Shown piece by piece: positions 59,705 to 64,000 of a DNA stretch of 64,000 nt; position 1 is the stretch's first letter; each line of letters starts with the position of its first letter. The stretch lies in the NCBI GenBank assembly GCA_049314555.1, contig JBMOEW010000010.1:15473-79472 (forward strand), read 5' to 3'. The DNA is from REEB509 sp049314555. Its GTDB lineage: Bacteria > Pseudomonadota > Alphaproteobacteria > Caulobacterales > Aquidulcibacteraceae. Below the pieces are notes generated by a model. It had not been told where the DNA came from, ran no database searches, and saw nothing but the letters and a program-made list of their open reading frames with translations. The translations under genes were made by a program, and so were the position numbers.

Positions 59705-61033
59705 TCACTTGCCGATGCAGAACCGGCCAAAGATCTCACCCAGGACTTCTTCCACATCGATGCGGCCGGTCAATCGGCCCAAAGCGTCGGCGGCGCGGCG
59801 GAGGTGTTCGGCCGCGAGTTCAGGCGCAGCGGCGGTTTGGGCGCTCGTCAGATAGGTGGCCGCCTCGCTGACCAGCACGCGATGGCGAGCGCGGGAGATG
59901 GCGGGGGCTTCGCTTGCTGCCAGGTCCTGCGCGACCCGCGCGGTGATGTCTCCCAAAAGTTGCGCGAGGCCGATGCCGGTTTTGGTCGAGACGTTGACGT
60001 GGTGATGTGCTGCACCTTGTTGCGGGGTGGAAGCCTGCGCGTCGTTGAGGTCGGATTTGTTCCACACCACGATGTCATCGCTTTTCGCCGCATCGGCGAT
60101 CGGCGCTGGGTTTGCCGCGTCGATCACGATGAGGCGAAGGTCGGCCTCCTCTGCTCTGGCAAGTGCCCGCCTGATGCCCTCGGCTTCGATGGTGTCAGCG
60201 GCTTGGCGGAGGCCTGCGGTGTCTGCGAGCCAAACGGGGAAGCCGGCCAGGGTCAAGCGCGCCTCGACCACATCGCGGGTGGTGCCGGGGATGTCAGAGA
60301 CGATTGCCGCCTCGCGCCCCACCAACGCGTTCAGCAGTGAGGACTTGCCGGCATTGGGCGCGCCGATGATGGCGATGCGGTAGCCATCGCGGATGCGCTC
60401 GCCGCGGGCGCGGTCATTCAGGTGGTGGCTCATTTCCCACAGCAGCGCGCCGATCAAAGGATCAGCACGCGATGCGAGGGCATCGGGGAGGTCTTCGTCA
60501 GGGAAATCGATCTCGGCTTCGACCAGCGCGACGATCGACAAGAGCTGCGCGCGCCAGCCGTCGTATACCGATTGAAGGCCGCCCTGCATCTGGCGCAGCG
60601 CTTGACGGCGCTGGCCCTCGGTTTCGGCGTCCACCAGGTCTGCCAGGCCTTCGGCGGCGGTAAGGTCCAGTTTGCCATACTCAAAGGCGCGCCGGGTGAA
60701 CTCGCCCGGTTCGGAAAGGCGCACCTCCGGCACGGCGAGCAAGGCTTGGAGCACGGCGGCGATGACCGCCTGCCCGCCGTGCACGTGAAACTCAGCGACG
60801 TCTTCGCCCGTGAAGCTTGCCGGGCCAGGGAACCACAGCACGAGGGCCTGATCGATGGTTTCGCCGGACGTGTTCTTCAGGGCGCTGCGGGTGGCCCTAC
60901 GGGGTGGCGGCAATCGGCCAGCAAGTGCCAGAAGCGTGTTGCACGCCTGCGGCCCAGAGACACGCACGACGGCAACACCAGCGCGGCCGGACCCGCTGGC
61001 TAACGCTGCGATGGTCGAAGACGGATTTATCAG
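59705..61033 (-). CDS. mnmE: tRNA modification GTPase MnmE, apparent CUG (or AUA) start
   Basis: 442 residues if read from CTG 61033. The partner of MnmG. The THF-binding N-terminus begins STIAALASGSGRAGVAVVRVSGP, the GTPase domain has GAPNAGKSSLLNALVG, SDIPGTTRD and DTAGLR, and the last residues FCIGK hold the catalytic Cys. No ATG, GTG or TTG is in frame close to this N-terminus; upstream frame sequence runs antisense-free through the DUF6489 gene. CTG overlaps the DUF6489 stop as CTGA, with AAGGGCGG ahead, so start by coupling at CTG, or at ATA three bases later, is likely. Confidence 0.93.
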   Translation of the reverse strand: MINPSSTIAALASGSGRAGVAVVRVSGPQACNTLLALAGRLPPPRRATRSALKNTSGETIDQALVLWFPGPASFTGEDVAEFHVHGGQAVIAAVLQALLAVPEVRLSEPGEFTRRAFEYGKLDLTAAEGLADLVDAETEGQRRQALRQMQGGLQSVYDGWRAQLLSIVALVEAEIDFPDEDLPDALASRADPLIGALLWEMSHHLNDRARGERIRDGYRIAIIGAPNAGKSSLLNALVGREAAIVSDIPGTTRDVVEARLTLAGFPVWLADTAGLRQAADTIEAEGIRRALARAEEADLRLIVIDAANPAPIADAAKSDDIVVWNKSDLNDAQASTPQQGAAHHHVNVSTKTGIGLAQLLGDITARVAQDLAASEAPAISRARHRVLVSEAATYLTSAQTAAAPELAAEHLRRAADALGRLTGRIDVEEVLGEIFGRFCIGK

Positions 61034-61284
61034 CTGCCGCCCTTCAAGCCTTTGGTCGACCCAGCTGCGGCGGATGTCATCAAGCCCATCAGTGCTTCTT
61101 GGGCCTGGCCGCCGATGGTCATCCAGGACCGCATCATCGCGTCTGGGCTCATCATCTGCATGTTGCTTTCCATGCGCGTGGTCATTTCGCGAACCATCGC
61201 CTCGTTCAGCGGGGTGACGTCTGGAAGGCCGATGAAGCGGCGGGCTTCCTCCGGGGTGCATTCGACGGTGACTTCAAACTTCAT
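61030..61284 (-). CDS. DUF6489 family small protein
   Basis: 84 residues starting MKFEVTVECTPEEARRFIGLPDVTPLNEAMVREMTTRM, the pattern of DUF6489, found in alphaproteobacteria and often next to mnmE. The rest is helical and Met-rich (ESNMQMMSPDAMMRSWMTIGGQAQEALM) with a flexible Gly/Ser tail. The function is unknown; the Met-rich amphipathic helix could contact membrane or a partner. The stop overlaps the mnmE start by four bases. It is divergent from the dienelactone hydrolase gene, with 112 bases between the starts. Confidence 0.82.
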   Translation of the reverse strand: MKFEVTVECTPEEARRFIGLPDVTPLNEAMVREMTTRMESNMQMMSPDAMMRSWMTIGGQAQEALMGLMTSAAAGSTKGLKGGS

Positions 61285-61396
61285 GGCCTGCGGTCTCCTG
61301 AGCGGCGCACGTTTTCGCCGGAATCGTCATGGTCGCGTTATAGACCATCTGGCCCGCCTAGGGGTAGCATGGGCTGACATTCAAGGGAGACGACCA

Positions 61397-62086
61397 ATGG
61401 GTGAGTGGGTGCAAGTCGCAGGTCCGGCCGGCGCGTTCAAGGCTTATGTGGCGCGGCCTGTGGGCGAGCCAAAGGGTGCGGTCGTGGTGATCCAAGAGAT
61501 TTTTGGCGTCAACGACGGGATCCGCGGCAAGGCCGATTGGTTGGCTGGCGAAGGCTTTCTGGCGGTTGCGCCGGATCTGTTCTGGCGGATTGAGCCTAGC
61601 ATTGAGCTGACCGATCAGACCGAAGCGGAATGGAAGCGCGCGTTTGAGCTGTTTGGCTTGTTCAATGTGGATGGTGGTATCGAAGACATCGCCGCGTCGA
61701 TTGCATGGGCGCGTGGTCAAGGGGCCGGTAAGGTCGGCGCGGTGGGCTACTGCCTTGGCGGCCTGCTCGCTTACCTCACGGCCTGCCGCACGGATTGCGA
61801 TGGCGCAGTGGGGTACTATGGCGTCTCCATTGACCAGCGATTGGGCGAAGCGGCGTCGATCAAAAAGCCGCTGTTGCTTCACGTGGCGGGCAAGGACCAG
61901 TTTGTGAAGCCTGATGCGCAAGCGGCCATGGCGGCGGGCCTGGCTTCAAACCCTCACGTCACGCTCCACACCTATGCCGACCAAGACCACGCTTTTACCC
62001 GGCAAGGCGGCGCGCACTATGATCAGGCAGCGGCGGTGCTGGCTGACGGGCGCACCGTGTCGTTTTTCCGCGCGCACCTCGGATGA
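61397..62086 (+). CDS. Dienelactone hydrolase family protein
   Basis: 229 residues from ATG 61397 with AAGGGAGA ahead; the open frame further upstream overlaps the divergent gene and is not used. The catalytic triad is visible as Cys in VGYCLGGLLAYL, Asp in VAGKDQFVKPDAQ and His in ADQDHAFTR, with the EIFGVND oxyanion segment. The family hydrolyses dienelactones in aromatic degradation or similar esters. No aromatic pathway genes are nearby. The stop overlaps the next gene by 4 bases (ATGA). Confidence 0.93.
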   Translation: MGEWVQVAGPAGAFKAYVARPVGEPKGAVVVIQEIFGVNDGIRGKADWLAGEGFLAVAPDLFWRIEPSIELTDQTEAEWKRAFELFGLFNVDGGIEDIAASIAWARGQGAGKVGAVGYCLGGLLAYLTACRTDCDGAVGYYGVSIDQRLGEAASIKKPLLLHVAGKDQFVKPDAQAAMAAGLASNPHVTLHTYADQDHAFTRQGGAHYDQAAAVLADGRTVSFFRAHLG

Positions 62087-63018
62087 GGGCGCTGCTTGGT
62101 ATTGCCACCGCGCTCGCCCTATGTGCGTGCGCCACCAGCGCTGGCCTTCCTAACGCACGACCGGGCGGGCTCGCCCCACGTGACGTGGGGCAGTTCCTGG
62201 AGTGCCTTCGAGTGCGCGGACAGACTGTCATTTCCGCGCACCGCGGTGGCTATGGCCCGGGCTTTGCGGAGAACGCCATCGAGACGTTCGCGCATACCTT
62301 GACCCAAGTGCCGGCGATGCTTGAGACGGATGTGCGGGTTAGTGCCGATGGGGTCTTGGTGCTGATACACGATGCCACGGTGGACCGCACAACGACTGGT
62401 CAAGGTGCGGTGGCGGAGATGACCGGGGCTTGGCTTGCATCTCTGGCACTGACTGACAACGCCGGCCAATCGACTGGTGGGCATATCCCAACCTTGGCAC
62501 AGGCGCTGGCGTGGGCCGATGGCCGCGCAATCTTGCAGTTGGATGTGAAACGCGGCGTGCCGTTTGAAGCTGTGGTGGAGGCGGTGCGTCGGGCCGGGGC
62601 GCAGTCGCGGGTGGTCGTCATTGTCTACTCGATCGAAGATGCGGCGCTGGTCCATCAGCTGGACCCGAGCTTGATGATGTCTGTCTCCATCGATGCGATC
62701 GACGACGTGGATGCGTTGCGGTCGCGGGGGGTGGATTTATCGCGGGTGGTTGCCTTTACCGGGATCGCTGCGCCGAACCCGCCGCTCTATGAGGCTTTGG
62801 CAGATGTTGGGATCGAGGTGATCTTTGGCACCTTGGGCGGACAGAACAGCTATGACGCGCGCTTTTCTGCGCCCGGCCAGGAGGTTGGCTACGTGACCCT
62901 TCAAGAGCAAGGCGTGCAGGTCATCGCGAGCGACCGACCGTTTGCCGCATTTGCTGCACTGGATACTTCTGACGGCCCCGGCTGGGGGCCTTCTGTTTGC
63001 TTGGAGGCCGGTCAATGA
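62083..63018 (+). CDS. Glycerophosphodiester phosphodiesterase lipoprotein
   Basis: 311 residues with a lipoprotein-type signal (LLGIATALALCAC; lipidation at Cys14 or Cys16). The GDPD motifs are ISAHRGGYGPGFAENAIETF (His-Arg, Glu), METDVRVSADGVLVLIHDATVDRTT (metal ligands Glu, Asp, His) and ILQLDVKRG. It splits glycerophosphodiesters into glycerol-3-phosphate and an alcohol, here probably in the periplasm. In PLC-like members the usual Lys is present as DVK. It is coupled at both ends by ATGA overlaps with its neighbours. A 19-bp inverted repeat lies at 62173-62191 within the gene. Confidence 0.93.
   Translation: MRALLGIATALALCACATSAGLPNARPGGLAPRDVGQFLECLRVRGQTVISAHRGGYGPGFAENAIETFAHTLTQVPAMLETDVRVSADGVLVLIHDATVDRTTTGQGAVAEMTGAWLASLALTDNAGQSTGGHIPTLAQALAWADGRAILQLDVKRGVPFEAVVEAVRRAGAQSRVVVIVYSIEDAALVHQLDPSLMMSVSIDAIDDVDALRSRGVDLSRVVAFTGIAAPNPPLYEALADVGIEVIFGTLGGQNSYDARFSAPGQEVGYVTLQEQGVQVIASDRPFAAFAALDTSDGPGWGPSVCLEAGQ
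62173..62191. repeat. Inverted repeat inside the glycerophosphodiesterase gene
   Basis: GCCCCACG (62173-62180) and CGTGGGGC (62184-62191) form a perfect 8-bp stem with loop TGA. It lies at about codons 31-37, so it could slow ribosomes or bind a protein, but coding constraint may explain it. Confidence 0.4.
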
Positions 63019-63986
63019 AAGCGATCCGTATGGCGAAAACCGGGGGGCCTGAGGTCCTGAGTTTGGAAACGATCGCGGTGCCCAAACCGGCGGCTGGGGA
63101 GATCCTCATTCGGCAAACATCCATCGGCGTGAACTTCATCGATACCTACCATCGCACGGGCTATTACCCCGTGAGCTTGCCCAGCGGGCTTGGCATGGAA
63201 GCGGCCGGTGTGGTGGAGGCGGTGGGCGACGGCGTTTCGCGGTTCAAGCCTGGGGACCGGGCTGGCTATTGCTCCGGCCCAATTGGGGCGTATGCCGCGC
63301 TTCACGTGGTGCCGGCCAGCCGTGCGGTGGCGCTTCCTGACGGCATTAGCGATGACCTCGCAGCTGCGTCGATGCTCAAGGGCATGACCGCGCGTTATCT
63401 TCTTCGTAAGACGTTTCCCGTGAATCATTCCACTTGCGCAATGATTTTTGCGGCCGCCGGCGGGGTGGGTCAGATCCTGGTGCAATGGGCCAAACACCTC
63501 GGCGCGACCGTGATTGCGGTGGCCGGCTCTGAGGAAAAATGCGCCATCGCGAAAAACCTCGGGGCGGACCACACCCTGGTTTGGGGGCGCGACGATGTGG
63601 TAGCGCAAGCGCGGGCGTTGGCCGGCGGCGAAGGCGTCGATGTGGTCTATGACAGCGTAGGCAAGGACACGTTTGAAGCCAGCCTCAATGCGTTGAAGCC
63701 GCTTGGCATGTTTGTGAGTTTTGGCAGCGCGAGCGGGCCTGCCCCTGATGTCAAACCTGGCGTCTTGAATGCCAAGGGGTCGCTGTTTTTCACGCGCCCC
63801 GGATTGTTCCATTACACACGAACCGAAGCGCTGCTGCAGGAAACGGCCGATGAGCTGTTTCACGTGCTCGGATCAGGAGCGGTCAAGCTGGCCCCGCCAA
63901 CGCGGTATGCCTTGGCTGACGCCGCGCAGGCCCATCGGGACCTGGAAGGCCGGCGGACGACGGGTAGTATTCTGCTCGTTCCTTAG
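63015..63986 (+). CDS. Quinone oxidoreductase (zinc-free medium-chain dehydrogenase)
   Basis: 323 residues from ATG 63015, overlapping the previous stop as ATGA, with GGAGG ahead. MAKTGGPEVLSLETIAVPKPAAGEILIRQTSIGVNFIDTYHRTGYYP and FAAAGGVGQILVQWAKHLGATVIAVAGSEEKCAIAKNLGADH define the QOR subgroup, which reduces quinones with NADPH by one electron. It is the third gene of the operon from 61397. The protein is complete; the stop is 14 bases from the right edge of the window. Confidence 0.93.
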   Translation: MKAIRMAKTGGPEVLSLETIAVPKPAAGEILIRQTSIGVNFIDTYHRTGYYPVSLPSGLGMEAAGVVEAVGDGVSRFKPGDRAGYCSGPIGAYAALHVVPASRAVALPDGISDDLAAASMLKGMTARYLLRKTFPVNHSTCAMIFAAAGGVGQILVQWAKHLGATVIAVAGSEEKCAIAKNLGADHTLVWGRDDVVAQARALAGGEGVDVVYDSVGKDTFEASLNALKPLGMFVSFGSASGPAPDVKPGVLNAKGSLFFTRPGLFHYTRTEALLQETADELFHVLGSGAVKLAPPTRYALADAAQAHRDLEGRRTTGSILLVP

Positions 63987-64000
63987 CTGTGCGCTTTTCG

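Noticed and set aside
60770..60795. Additional parS site in mnmE (GCACGTGAAAC)
   Set aside because: Only the right half of the consensus is present; it fits coding sequence and is not palindromic.

Overview
The window looks like a chromosomal segment of a GC-rich alphaproteobacterium, probably Caulobacterales-like (for example Hyphomonadaceae or Caulobacteraceae). This rests on protein family content and gene order only. Supporting points are the mnmE / mnmG / rsmG / parA / parB cluster, the order ftsK-lolA-xth, an NDUFA9-type protein, a DUF6489 protein directly ahead of mnmE, DUF1800/DUF1501 genes, a large TonB-dependent receptor, a CelD/FemAB-like acetyltransferase and membrane-bound LytTR regulation. 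I saw no tRNA, rRNA, insertion sequence, prophage or CRISPR array.

Layout. 1-2.1 kb: a DUF262 (GmrSD-like) gene cut by the left edge, then murI. 2.4-7.0 kb: a metallo-beta-lactamase-fold protein without its metal ligands, then a DUF1800-DUF1501-DUF3108 gene set. 7.1-10.4 kb: a TonB-dependent receptor and a siroheme-synthase-type dehydrogenase. 10.6-14.3 kb: a VWA-like membrane protein, a 3-hydroxyisobutyrate dehydrogenase, a GIY-YIG-like small protein and a UbiH-type hydroxylase. 14.5-21.5 kb: amt, ftsK, lolA, a candidate structured small RNA, xth and an OmpR-type response regulator. 21.6-33.1 kb: lipid and CoA enzymes, small membrane proteins, a CelD-like acetyltransferase, two oxidoreductases, a LytTR regulator divergent from DUF2141/DUF2306 genes, rlmJ and a queuosine-precursor-type transporter. 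33.3-35.3 kb: a glycine-rich cold-shock-domain protein and infC, which appears to start at AUC. 35.4-40.0 kb: two glycosyltransferases, a hydrolase, an epimerase-like protein and a TPR protein. 40.0-50.0 kb: a long minus-strand run gltD-gltB-CDF transporter-unknown-queG-degenerate transglycosylase. 50.2-54.5 kb: uppP, a DUF488 gene, an NDUFA9-like protein, a membrane-inserted alpha/beta hydrolase and a DUF1801 gene. 54.6-61.3 kb: the origin-proximal-type cluster parB-parA-rsmG-DUF3088-mnmG, a parS-like palindrome, mnmE and DUF6489. 61.4-64 kb: an operon of dienelactone hydrolase, glycerophosphodiesterase and quinone oxidoreductase with ATGA overlaps.

How it works together. Most genes are housekeeping: peptidoglycan precursor supply (murI, uppP), lipoprotein transport and chromosome segregation (lolA, ftsK, parAB with a parS-like site), tRNA and rRNA modification (mnmE, mnmG, rsmG, queG, rlmJ, a queuosine-type transporter) and nitrogen assimilation (amt, gltBD). 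The least expected signals are the structured RNA between lolA and xth with C-rich loops and a tandemly repeated terminator tail; two non-standard start codons (AUC for infC, CUG or AUA for mnmE); a glycine/arginine-rich low-complexity domain fused to a cold-shock domain; and two apparent pseudo-enzymes (a metallo-beta-lactamase fold and a transglycosylase fold).
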